Below are positions 44,030-53,525 of a DNA stretch of 64,000 bases, in pieces. Each line of letters begins with the position of its first letter. The stretch's first letter is position 1. The stretch spans positions 1-64,000 of the forward strand of contig JAJFFB010000010.1 of assembly GCA_021776925.1 (NCBI GenBank), read 5' to 3'. A program made the position numbers and the translations under genes. Origin of the DNA: Planctomycetota bacterium (GTDB lineage: Bacteria > Planctomycetota > UBA1135). The notes beneath the pieces were generated by a model, which saw only the letters and a program-made list of their open reading frames with translations, made no database searches and was not told where the DNA came from.

Positions 44030-45111
44030 CGCGGACCAGGGGGCGGGCCGGACCCCGCGTTCGGTCGCGGGCCGGACCCCGCGTTCGGTCGCGAGCCGGA
44101 CCCCGGGGTCGGCGGCGGACTGGGCTGAGGGTTGCGCAGCTGCCGCAACCACGATTCGGCCTGCAGGCGGCGCCGGTAGCTGCTCGCCTCACTGGCCGCA
44201 TCGAGGAGCAAGAAGCGCTCCAATTCGTCGATCGCCACCTCGGGCCAGTGGAGATGGTCGCGCGCCAGAATCCCGCGGTTGAAACACACGCGCGCATCCT
44301 GCGGGTGGGCTTCGGCCAGGCGTTCCAGCTCGGCCCACGCCTCCACCGCGCGGCCCAGGTCGGCGAGCGCTGTGGAGCGGAACAAACCGGCCTCGAGTCC
44401 TTGAGCACCGGCGCGGTCGAGATGCAGCAGCGCGCCCTCGGCCTGGCCGTCGGCGAGCAAGGCGCTCAGATTGGCAAAAAGCACACGGCTCTCATCCTGG
44501 AAGGACGACCACGGTTCGCGTTGCACGGCGCGCAGGGCGAGATCGGTGCGGCCGTAGTCGGGGGCGATATCGGCCAGCAGGCGCCAGCCCTCGGCCAGGC
44601 CTGGATCGTCCTGGAGCAGGTTCAGCAGCCTGACCAGTGGCTCGTCGTCGCCGACCTGCTGCCCCTCCAGGCGGATGCGGTCGACCTCGGCCTGGTGCAG
44701 GCCGGGATCACGGCGCAAGGCCTGTTCGATCAGGGTCAGGGCCAGCGCGGTGGTCGGCGCCACGCGGCTGTAGAGGTAGGCCGACAAGGCATCGCCACCA
44801 GCCTGGTGGCGCAGACGATAGGTCAAACGCACTTCGTCGGCAGGGCGCTCGATCAGCATCAGATCCTGGCGCAGGACTTCCATGCGCACCCCGGGTTGCG
44901 GCAGCGCACGGAAATAATCTTCCAGCGCGGTCCAGCCTTGCTCGCTCCACAGAACGTAAGCCCGTTCCAGACTCTCCCATTGCGCCGCTTCGTCGGCACG
45001 CGCCTGGGCGACCTCGGCCGCCGAAGGGGCGGTCGCGTCACGGCTGAGCAGGCCGCAGCCGCCCACGGCCAAAGCGCCCACGGTGAAAGCTACCAGCAGC
45101 CGACTGGCCAT
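44026..45111 (-). CDS. TPR-like repeat lipoprotein of unknown function
   Basis: The 361-residue product starts with a lipoprotein signal (MASRLLVAFTVGALAVGGC, lipobox VGGC). The rest is alpha-helical with tetratricopeptide-like units, for example LAEGWRLLADIAPDYGRTDLAL, DARVCFNRGILARDH and WPEVAIDELERFLLL. The C-terminus is a low-complexity Pro/Gly/Ser/Arg tail encoded by a 24-bp tandem repeat (44045-44116). It overlaps the start of dtd by 4 nt. TPR lipoproteins usually serve as scaffolds at the membrane; no partner is identifiable. Confidence 0.8.
   Translation of the reverse strand: MASRLLVAFTVGALAVGGCGLLSRDATAPSAAEVAQARADEAAQWESLERAYVLWSEQGWTALEDYFRALPQPGVRMEVLRQDLMLIERPADEVRLTYRLRHQAGGDALSAYLYSRVAPTTALALTLIEQALRRDPGLHQAEVDRIRLEGQQVGDDEPLVRLLNLLQDDPGLAEGWRLLADIAPDYGRTDLALRAVQREPWSSFQDESRVLFANLSALLADGQAEGALLHLDRAGAQGLEAGLFRSTALADLGRAVEAWAELERLAEAHPQDARVCFNRGILARDHLHWPEVAIDELERFLLLDAASEASSYRRRLQAESWLRQLRNPQPSPPPTPGSGSRPNAGSGPRPNAGSGPPPGPR
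44045..44116 (-). repeat. 24-bp tandem repeat, three units, at the end of the TPR lipoprotein gene
   Basis: Units 44045-44068 and 44069-44092 are identical, and 44093-44116 is a diverged third copy starting GAGCCGGACCCC. On the minus strand they encode the PNAGSGPR-type C-terminal tail. Unit length divisible by 3 allows copy-number change without a frameshift. Confidence 0.9.
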
Positions 45112-45300
45112 AGGCCGACCGATCGGCGGACGATCGCCCAGGTGGCGACGCGCGAGCCAGCGCCGGGCTGGCGGGCGGGACCGCCGCTCAAGCGGGTCAC
45201 GGCACAGGGAATCAGGCGGAGAAAGCACGGGCCGGAGGCAAAGGAGGCCGCGGCCAGCATAGCTGCGGCCCATTCCCTACGGCGCAAGGCGCGACGGGCA

Positions 45301-45306
45301 TAGAAT
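45301..45306 (+). promoter_or_regulatory. -10 box placed for leaderless transcription of the Mla operon lipoprotein
   Basis: TAGAAT ends exactly 6 nt before the ATG at 45313, with TTGCGC between. No Shine-Dalgarno is visible before the ATG, and no good -35 box. This would start the mRNA at the ATG of the first gene of the Mla-typA operon. Confidence 0.55.
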
Positions 45307-45312
45307 TTGCGC

Positions 45313-46890
45313 ATGTCCGTAGTCCGCCCCGCCGTTCTGCTGCTGCTGGCGTGGGCGGGCGCCTGCGCGTCGCCGTCGAGTGACATCGATCTGGCACCGC
45401 TGTATCAGCGCACCACGGCCCCGGATTATCAGCGCGTCGAGATGCTCGGCGGCCTGGCCCGCTACGAAGAAGACGCCGGGCGCACGCTGTGGGCGCTGAA
45501 CCCACTGCTGTGGCGCGAGCGCCGGCCCGACGGCCGCGTGCAGGCGGACTACTTTATGTTGCTCGGGCGCTACGAGTTCATGCCCGAGCGCAACCGCACA
45601 TGGACGCGGCTGGTGCCTTTTCTGTGGTACCGCAGCGAACGCCGCCCCGACGGTGTGCAGGACACCGATTGGGCCTTGCTGCCCTTTTTTCTCGGCGGCA
45701 GTTCCAGCGACGGCAAGGAGGATTCCTTCGCCTTCTTTCCCTTTTACGGTCACCTGCGCGACTGGCTGACCTTCGAGGACGCACGCTTCTTCCTCTTCCC
45801 GCTGTGGGCAAAAACGCGCAAGCCCGGCGGGACCGAGAGCACCCACTGGCTGTGGCCCTTCTTCGGCCGCAGCAGCGGGCGCGGCCAGGGCTGGCATTTG
45901 TGGCCCTTCTACGGCGAGTTCGAGGTACCCGGCCGCCAGCGCCGCAGCTATCTGCTGTGGCCCTTCTGGCAGGAGTCCGAGACCGACCTGCACAAACCCA
46001 ACCCACGGCGCAGCTGGTTTCTATTCCCCTTGTACGGCAAGACCGAGCAAGGAGATTTTGAAGCCGTCACCTTTTTGTGGCCGTTCTTCGGCCGCTCCAG
46101 CAGGCCGTCAACCGAGTATTCCAGCTGGCAGTTGTGGCCACTGCTGAAATTTGAAAGCGGCGGGCATGACCTTCAAGGGCAGCCTTTGTTGCGCCGCCTG
46201 GCGCGTTTCCTGCCCTTTTACCTCCATTTCGAGGACCAGCACACCGAGTTCACCTCGTGGGTGTGGCCGTTCTTCTGGCGCCGCCACGATGAGTATGGCG
46301 GCCAGGTTACCGACGGCACCTACGCGGTGCCGCTGTGGTGGCATCTGCGCACCAAGCGCTATCAGGACGTCGATGGCGACGGCCAGCCGGAAGAGGTCGG
46401 CGAAGAAGTGCTGACCCAGTCCTGGCCGCTGTTCGCCAAACAGGATTACTCCGACGGGCGCCGGCACTTCGAGACGCCCTATCTGGGCAAGGTCATCGCG
46501 CGCAACCTGACCAACCCGCTGGCCCTGTGGCAGAGTCACCAGCGCGAGGCCGGCAGCGACGCCACCAAGGTGGAAAGGGCCTTTCTCGGGCTATACCATT
46601 CGGTTCGTTCCGGCGGCCACCACCGCTGGTCGGTGCCCGTAGTCGGCGGCGTCTGGACCGAGCCCGATGGCACCCGCCACCATTCCTGGTTGTTCGGCCT
46701 GCTGCGCTGGCGCAGCGGCTCCGGCGGCGGCCTGGAACGGCCCGCCTTTCCCGGTCCCGGCTGGCCGGACCTGCACCGCATGAACCGGCCTCTGCAACCC
46801 ACCGACGATCTGCCGCTCCTGAATCCGGCACCGGCCCACCAGCCGGAGCTTGCCGATCTAGTCGAAGAACCACAGGACGGCGGCCGATGA
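45313..46890 (+). CDS. Lipoprotein with W-P-F/L repeats, first gene of the Mla operon
   Basis: I do not recognise a named family. The 525-residue product begins with a lipoprotein signal ending AGAC. The mature part is built from at least ten aromatic repeats at about 18-30-residue spacing whose core is (L/F/W)-(W/F/L)-P-(F/L)-(F/Y/W): for example WLWPFFGRSSG, HLWPFYGEFE, LLWPFWQESE, FLFPLYGKTE, FLWPFFGRSS, QLWPLLKFE and VWPFFWRRHDE. The pattern suggests a beta-rich repeat structure at the outer membrane. Its stop overlaps the mlaE start by 4 nt, so it is likely made with the Mla lipid transporter and may be a lineage-specific outer-membrane partner; that role is inferred. Confidence 0.8.
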   Translation: MSVVRPAVLLLLAWAGACASPSSDIDLAPLYQRTTAPDYQRVEMLGGLARYEEDAGRTLWALNPLLWRERRPDGRVQADYFMLLGRYEFMPERNRTWTRLVPFLWYRSERRPDGVQDTDWALLPFFLGGSSSDGKEDSFAFFPFYGHLRDWLTFEDARFFLFPLWAKTRKPGGTESTHWLWPFFGRSSGRGQGWHLWPFYGEFEVPGRQRRSYLLWPFWQESETDLHKPNPRRSWFLFPLYGKTEQGDFEAVTFLWPFFGRSSRPSTEYSSWQLWPLLKFESGGHDLQGQPLLRRLARFLPFYLHFEDQHTEFTSWVWPFFWRRHDEYGGQVTDGTYAVPLWWHLRTKRYQDVDGDGQPEEVGEEVLTQSWPLFAKQDYSDGRRHFETPYLGKVIARNLTNPLALWQSHQREAGSDATKVERAFLGLYHSVRSGGHHRWSVPVVGGVWTEPDGTRHHSWLFGLLRWRSGSGGGLERPAFPGPGWPDLHRMNRPLQPTDDLPLLNPAPAHQPELADLVEEPQDGGR

Positions 46891-47684
46891 ACCCGATCAC
46901 GCGCATCGGCCGTGTGACCCTGCGCCCGGTGGTCGAGCGCGCCGGCTTCACCGTCGCCCTCGGCCTGCAGGCGCTGATGCTGTTCCATCACGCCGGCAAA
47001 CGCCGCCGCTCGCTGCTGCAAGAGATGTACACCGTCGGCGTCAAGACGCTGCATGTGGTGGTCTTCGTCGGTTTCTTCATCGGCATGATCGTGGCGCTGC
47101 AGGTCGGACTGCAGCTCGCCACCTTCAGCCAGCAGGAGAGCATCGGCCTGCTGGTGGCGCCAATGATGGCAGTAGAGATGAGCCCGCTGATCACCGCGAT
47201 CCTGCTCGCCGCCAGCGTCGGCAGCGCGATGGCGGCAGAGCTCGGCACCATGAAGGTGCAGGAGGAACTGACCGCGCTCGAAGTGCTGTCGGTCAACACG
47301 GTCAGTTATCTGGTGGTGCCGCGGGTGCTCGCGCTGACCATCATGTCGCCGATCCTGGCGGTGCTCGCCACCTGGGTCGGCACGCTCGGCGGCGGGGTCA
47401 TCGCGGTGACCCAGCTCGGCCTCTCTTTCGAGGGCTACATCCACAACTCGATCGAATCGATGCGCGTGCTCGGCGAGACCGTGCCGCTGCCCAAATACCT
47501 CTACGACGGTCTGCTCAAGTCGACCCTGTTCGGTTTCGTCATCGCCGTGATCGGCTGCGCCAGCGGCATGACCGCGAGCAACGGCGCCAGCGGAGTCGGC
47601 CGCACCACGCGCACCGCGGTGCGTGATTCGATCATCCTGGTGATCGTGCTCGACTTCTACCTCGGCAAGGTGCTGCTCGGATGA
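46887..47684 (+). CDS. mlaE: MlaE-family ABC transporter permease
   Basis: Inner-membrane permease of the Mla/MCE phospholipid transport system. The 265-residue product has the conserved hydrophobic core including FVGFFIGMIVALQVGLQL, VEMSPLITAILLAASVGSAMAAELGTMKVQEELTALEVL and CASGMTASNGASGVGRTTRTAVRDSI. The SPLI and AELGTM segments are family signatures. The start ATG at 46887 overlaps the upstream lipoprotein stop, and the end overlaps mlaF by 4 nt, giving a tightly coupled lipoprotein-E-F-D order. Confidence 0.95.
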   Translation: MNPITRIGRVTLRPVVERAGFTVALGLQALMLFHHAGKRRRSLLQEMYTVGVKTLHVVVFVGFFIGMIVALQVGLQLATFSQQESIGLLVAPMMAVEMSPLITAILLAASVGSAMAAELGTMKVQEELTALEVLSVNTVSYLVVPRVLALTIMSPILAVLATWVGTLGGGVIAVTQLGLSFEGYIHNSIESMRVLGETVPLPKYLYDGLLKSTLFGFVIAVIGCASGMTASNGASGVGRTTRTAVRDSIILVIVLDFYLGKVLLG

Positions 47685-48421
47685 GTCCCGATCCGATCAT
47701 CCGCCTGACCGACGTACACCGTAGTTTCGGCACCCAGGAGGTCCTGCGCGGCCTCAGCTTTGACGTCCACGAAGGCGAGTCGCTGGTCATCATGGGCCCC
47801 TCAGGGGCCGGTAAATCGGTGATCCTGAAGCACGTCATCGGCCTGCTGCGGCCCGATCGCGGTGAGGTCCTGGTCGAGGGCAAGCCGGTTCCGCGGCTCA
47901 AGGTGCGTGAACTGCGCGAGCTGCGCCGCGACATGGGCTACCTTTTCCAGCACGCGGCCCTGGTCAACTGGCTGTCGGTGTACGACAATGTGGCGCTGCC
48001 CCTGCGCGAGACCACGCGTCGTTCCGAAGCCGAGATCCGCAAAAAGGTCGAGCACACCCTCGAACTGGTGCGCATGGGCGAAGCTCGGGAGAAATTCCCG
48101 TCCGAGATCAGCGGCGGCATGCAGAAGCGCGTCGGACTGGCGCGCGCACTGGTCACCGACCCGCGCATCATTCTTTACGACGAACCCGAAGCGGGCCTCG
48201 ATCCCGAGATGTCCAACAGCGTCAGCCGCATGATGCTGCGCCTGCGCCACGAACTCAACACCACCTCCTTGACCGTCACCCACAGCTGGCCGTGCGCCTC
48301 GATGGTCGGCGACCGCATCGCCCTGTTCGAGCAGGGCCGTTTCCTCATCGATGCGCCACCCGCCGAGGTCCTTGCCTCGGACATCCCGCGGGTGCGCTCC
48401 TTCTTCGACGTGCAGAAATAA
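47681..48421 (+). CDS. mlaF: MlaF-family ABC transporter ATP-binding protein
   Basis: ATPase that powers the Mla/MCE lipid transporter. The 246-residue product shows Walker A GPSGAGKS (39-46), Q-loop YLFQHAALVNWLSVYDNV, signature SGGMQKRVGLARAL, Walker B IILYDEPEAGLDP and switch His in VTHSW. The C-terminal part ends RVRSFFDVQK. The permease precedes and the MCE-domain protein follows, so the three form one transporter. E. coli order is F-E-D; here it is E-F-D. Confidence 0.96.
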   Translation: MSPDPIIRLTDVHRSFGTQEVLRGLSFDVHEGESLVIMGPSGAGKSVILKHVIGLLRPDRGEVLVEGKPVPRLKVRELRELRRDMGYLFQHAALVNWLSVYDNVALPLRETTRRSEAEIRKKVEHTLELVRMGEAREKFPSEISGGMQKRVGLARALVTDPRIILYDEPEAGLDPEMSNSVSRMMLRLRHELNTTSLTVTHSWPCASMVGDRIALFEQGRFLIDAPPAEVLASDIPRVRSFFDVQK

Positions 48422-48426
48422 GCGCC

Positions 48427-49539
48427 ATGGAACAGAACTCTACTCGTCGCGACTTCCTCCTCGGCATGGTCTTCTTCGGAGCCCTGACCATGCTCCTTTA
48501 TTACACCATCGTGCTGACCGGCTTTTCGCTCGACGACAAGTTCTTCCTCAACGCCAGTTTCGCCAACGCCAGCGGCCTCAAGGAGGGCGACGCGGTGCTC
48601 ATCGCCGGCCGCCCCACCGGCAAGGTACGCGAGGTCAGCTACCATGACGGCAGTCCCGACGCCGAACGCATCGGCGTGCGCATGGAATTCAATGAGCCGG
48701 TGACCCTGCACCAGGGCTACGGCCTGCGCATCTCCGAGTTCACCGTACTCGGCGGGCGCGTGGTCGAGATCGATCCGGGACCGGCCGAAGCGGCGGTGAT
48801 CCCGCTCGACACGCCGTTGTTCGGCGTGGTCGGCACCTCGGCGATCGCCGCGCTGGGCGAATTGGTGGCCGAGAACCGCGACCGGGTCAACATCATCATC
48901 GGCAACCTCGAGACCGCCTCCACCGCGCTGGCCGAGGGCCGCGGGCCGCTCGGCGCGCTGATCAACAGCGCAGAAATGCGCACCCAGCTCGAGGACTTCC
49001 TCGACACCGCCGGTGGCCTCGCCGCCGACATCCGCCAGGGCAAGGGCATTTTCGGCCTGCTCGCCACCGACGAGGAAGCGCGCAGCCGCCTGCAGGAAAC
49101 CCTGCGTTATCTGGAGTCCTCGGCGCGCGACCTGGAAGAGATCAGTCGCATGATTGCCAGTGGCGAGGGCCTGCTCGGCGCCGCCATCCACGACCAGGCG
49201 CTGCAGGCCGACGCGATGGCTACGGTCAGCGACCTGCGCACCGCCGCCGCCGAACTGCGCACCATGCTCAGCGAAGCCAACCAGGGCCGCGGACTCTTTG
49301 GTGAACTGCTCACCAATCCGACCCTCGCCGCCGACGCCGCGTCTTTCCTCGCCAATCTCAACCACGTCAGCGAACGGCTGGTCGACGGCCAGGGCACGGT
49401 CGGCAAGCTGCTCACCGAGGAACTCGCCTATGACGAACTGATCAAGGCGCTGCAACTGCTGACCGGGTCCTTGGAAGACGTACGCGAGGCCCAGCCGGTC
49501 AGTTCCTTCGTCGGCATGCTGTTCGGCAACGGTTTCTAG
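48427..49539 (+). CDS. mlaD: MCE-domain protein (MlaD-like) of the Mla transporter
   Basis: Membrane-anchored MCE-domain protein that carries lipid between the membranes. The 370-residue product has a short cytoplasmic N-terminus, one membrane helix (about 10-32), an MCE domain (about 38-120: [26 protein letters not shown] and [16 protein letters not shown]) and a long helical C-terminal region with recurring [38 protein letters not shown] and [10 protein letters not shown] motifs. Those motifs are usual in longer Mce proteins that form a tunnel. It is much longer than E. coli MlaD (about 183). Confidence 0.93.
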   Translation: MEQNSTRRDFLLGMVFFGALTMLLYYTIVLTGFSLDDKFFLNASFANASGLKEGDAVLIAGRPTGKVREVSYHDGSPDAERIGVRMEFNEPVTLHQGYGLRISEFTVLGGRVVEIDPGPAEAAVIPLDTPLFGVVGTSAIAALGELVAENRDRVNIIIGNLETASTALAEGRGPLGALINSAEMRTQLEDFLDTAGGLAADIRQGKGIFGLLATDEEARSRLQETLRYLESSARDLEEISRMIASGEGLLGAAIHDQALQADAMATVSDLRTAAAELRTMLSEANQGRGLFGELLTNPTLAADAASFLANLNHVSERLVDGQGTVGKLLTEELAYDELIKALQLLTGSLEDVREAQPVSSFVGMLFGNGF

Positions 49540-49548
49540 CTCCTCTTG

Positions 49549-51378
<1,830 letters not shown>

Positions 51379-51388
51379 GCCGCACCGC

Positions 51389-52108
51389 ATGATTCGAGCC
51401 CTGTTCCGCCCGCTGCATCTAGGCCGCCTGTTCGGCGTGCCGGTGCGCGGGCTGCCGGTGGTGTTCCTGATCATGATCCTGCTGGTGGTCAGCATCGCCG
51501 GCCGCAATGGCAGCGTCGCCGCTGGCCAGGTGATCGGCCTGCTCGGCCTGCTGACGCTGTCGCTGCTGGTGCACGAACTGGCCCACGCCCTGACCGCAAA
51601 GCGTTGCGGCCTCTACGTCCAGGACATCCTGATCGGCCCGCTCGGCGGCGTGGCCCGGGTGGAGAACGCCGCCGACCGTCCGCTGACCGAAGCGCTGGTC
51701 GCCGCCGCCGGCCCGCTCGCCAACCTATTGCTGGCGGCGCTCTTCGTCCTGATCCCAGGTGGGGTCGGCGACGCCGGTGTGTGGATCAACCTGGTCCTCG
51801 GCCTGGGCAATCTGCTACCGGCCTTTCCGCTCGACGGCGGCCGCGTGCTGCGCGCCTGGCTGGCGCGCCACTCGCCGCTGGTCGACGCCACCCGCGCCGC
51901 GGTGGCGTGGGCCAACTGGGTCATGGTGCTCGGCCTCATCGCCTGCACCTGGTACGGCCTGTTCCTGGTCGGACTGGTGGTCATGGTCTATCTCTACGCC
52001 GCCGGGCGCACCGAACTGCTGCAGGCGATGCTGCGCGAAGGCACCGACGCCACCCTGACGCCCGGCCAGGTGCTGATGCGTGCCTGGCGCGGCGCCGACG
52101 ACTGCTAG
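51389..52108 (+). CDS. M50-family membrane metalloprotease (site-2-protease like)
   Basis: A 239-residue integral-membrane protease of the M50 family. The zinc motif HELAH (62-66) lies in a membrane helix and the third ligand Asp is in NLLPAFPLDGGR (D149). About six hydrophobic segments are seen. There is no PDZ domain and no C-terminal CBS domain, so it is a minimal member. Such enzymes cut membrane-bound regulators; the substrate is unknown. It begins 10 nt after typA. Confidence 0.92.
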   Translation: MIRALFRPLHLGRLFGVPVRGLPVVFLIMILLVVSIAGRNGSVAAGQVIGLLGLLTLSLLVHELAHALTAKRCGLYVQDILIGPLGGVARVENAADRPLTEALVAAAGPLANLLLAALFVLIPGGVGDAGVWINLVLGLGNLLPAFPLDGGRVLRAWLARHSPLVDATRAAVAWANWVMVLGLIACTWYGLFLVGLVVMVYLYAAGRTELLQAMLREGTDATLTPGQVLMRAWRGADDC

Positions 52109-52111
52109 AAT
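52103..52111 (+). promoter_or_regulatory. Extended -10 promoter before the parvulin-like gene
   Basis: TGCTAGAAT (TG then one base then TAGAAT, hexamer 52106-52111) overlaps the end of the M50 gene and ends 6 nt before the ATG at 52118. This gives a leaderless arrangement with no Shine-Dalgarno between. No -35 box is visible, consistent with an extended -10 promoter. Confidence 0.6.
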
Positions 52112-52117
52112 CCGGGC

Positions 52118-53011
52118 ATGCGCCGCATCCCTTGGTTCGCTTCCGTGCTGATCTGGTCCCTGCTTGCCGCTGCCGCAAGTGCCCAGGACGACCCCCGTGA
52201 ACGCGGCAAGGAAAAGGCCCACCAGCGCACTCAGGAAACGCGCGTGCTGGTTCCTGCCGACCGCCACAAGGAAGACGAGGTCAAGGCGCCGATGGTCCAC
52301 CAGCCGCAGCACGGCAATCCGGGCTTTCAGGCCAGCGGCCCCGCCCAGGCGCCCGACGATCCCTTGCAGCCGCGGCCGCTGCAGGAACGCGCGCAGCAGC
52401 CCTTCGTGCGCGACCGTGCTCTATTGCAAGTCAACGACGGCACCCTGCGCGCCTCGGAACTGAACGAGATGGTCGCCCATTTCCAGGTCTACCGTCAGGC
52501 CGTGCTCGACATGCACCTGCGCCAGGCGGTCAACACCTTGCTGCCGCGCGCGGTCTTTGCGGCGCGTTACCGCCAGGACATCCCCGCCATGCGGCAGCGC
52601 ATCGACGAGGCCCTGGCCAAGATCAAGGGCGGCGCCTCCTGGGCCGACGTGGCCAGGGAATACAGCGATGACACCGAAGCTGAGAATCCGGAGGGGCGTT
52701 ACACCTTCGCCCGTGAACGCGCGGTGCAGCCCTTCGACCGCCACGCCCACAGCGGCATGGTTGGCCATATTCAAGGTCCCTTCCTGACCGTCTACGGCTT
52801 CCATTTCCTCGAGGTCCTGGCTTACCACCGCGGCGCCACCCCCGCCGACGACACCAGCGAGGTGCGTCATATTCTGGTCATGTTCCCTGACTTGAAGCAG
52901 CGTTCCGAGGCTGGCGAAGACATCCGCGCGTTCATCAAGGAACAGGTCAAGCAGGCCAAAATCAGCGCGCTTGAGCCCGCCGTCGTCAATCTGGTGCCGC
53001 GGGGCGACTAG
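52118..53011 (+). CDS. Exported parvulin-like (PpiC-type) peptidyl-prolyl isomerase
   Basis: The 297-residue product has a signal peptide (MRRIPWFASVLIWSLLAAAASAQ) and a disordered charged region to about residue 95. A parvulin-like rotamase domain follows: AKIKGGASWADVAREYSDDTEAENPEG, then VQPFDRHAHSGMVGHIQGPFLTVYGFHFLEVLAY. The last part has EVRHILVMFPD, the beta strand that normally opens a parvulin domain, so it may be a tandem or permuted arrangement. It probably acts on folding of exported proteins. It converges with the biotin-carrier gene and overlaps its 3' end by 26 nt. Confidence 0.82.
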   Translation: MRRIPWFASVLIWSLLAAAASAQDDPRERGKEKAHQRTQETRVLVPADRHKEDEVKAPMVHQPQHGNPGFQASGPAQAPDDPLQPRPLQERAQQPFVRDRALLQVNDGTLRASELNEMVAHFQVYRQAVLDMHLRQAVNTLLPRAVFAARYRQDIPAMRQRIDEALAKIKGGASWADVAREYSDDTEAENPEGRYTFARERAVQPFDRHAHSGMVGHIQGPFLTVYGFHFLEVLAYHRGATPADDTSEVRHILVMFPDLKQRSEAGEDIRAFIKEQVKQAKISALEPAVVNLVPRGD

Positions 53012-53525
53012 CGGCCGGCGGATCCAGGCGCAGCATGATCTCGCCGGCGGCCACCGCCTGGCCAGGGCTGACTTCGACTGTACTCACCACGCCGACGTGT
53101 TCGGCGCACACCTCGTTCTGCATTTTCATCGCCTCGAGCACCAGCAGCGGCTGGCCAGCGCTGACCGCTTCGCCTGCAGTCACGCTTACGCGGACAACGA
53201 TTCCGGGCATCGAGGCTTTGACGGTCTCGGCGCGCGGACGCGTTGAGGCGAGCGCCCCGGCTGCCTGTTCACGCTCGTCGGTGGCCTGGATTACGAAGCA
53301 CTCCCCGCCGAGGGTGACCAGCAGGTGCTGGTCGTCGCGCTGCTCGATGGCGGCGGCAAAGCTGCGATCGTCGAGGCAGGCGGCGTACTGGCCCTGGCGG
53401 TCGACGTCGACCAGGTCGGCGCGCAAGTTGCGGCCGTCGACGCGCAGGCGGAAGGTACTCGGCGGATCGTGTTCGACCTCGACCTCGAGGCGGCGGCCGC
53501 TGCTGCTGCGCAGGAAGTACTTCAC
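52986..53525 (-). CDS. Biotin carboxyl carrier protein of an acyl-CoA carboxylase
   Basis: The 179-residue product carries biotin between the carboxylase and carboxyltransferase centres. The biotin site is LEAMKMQNE (Lys 134). The C-terminal biotinyl domain runs from about 102 to 168 (VKASMPGIVVRVSVTAGEAVSAGQPLLV). The N-terminal 90 residues resemble the BT-type or interaction region found in propionyl-CoA carboxylase alpha chains, as though this domain had been split off. The ATG at 53525 overlaps the stop of the biotin carboxylase gene by 4 nt (ATGA). Its 3' end overlaps ppiC convergently. Confidence 0.9.
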   Translation of the reverse strand: MKYFLRSSSGRRLEVEVEHDPPSTFRLRVDGRNLRADLVDVDRQGQYAACLDDRSFAAAIEQRDDQHLLVTLGGECFVIQATDEREQAAGALASTRPRAETVKASMPGIVVRVSVTAGEAVSAGQPLLVLEAMKMQNEVCAEHVGVVSTVEVSPGQAVAAGEIMLRLDPPAASRPAAPD

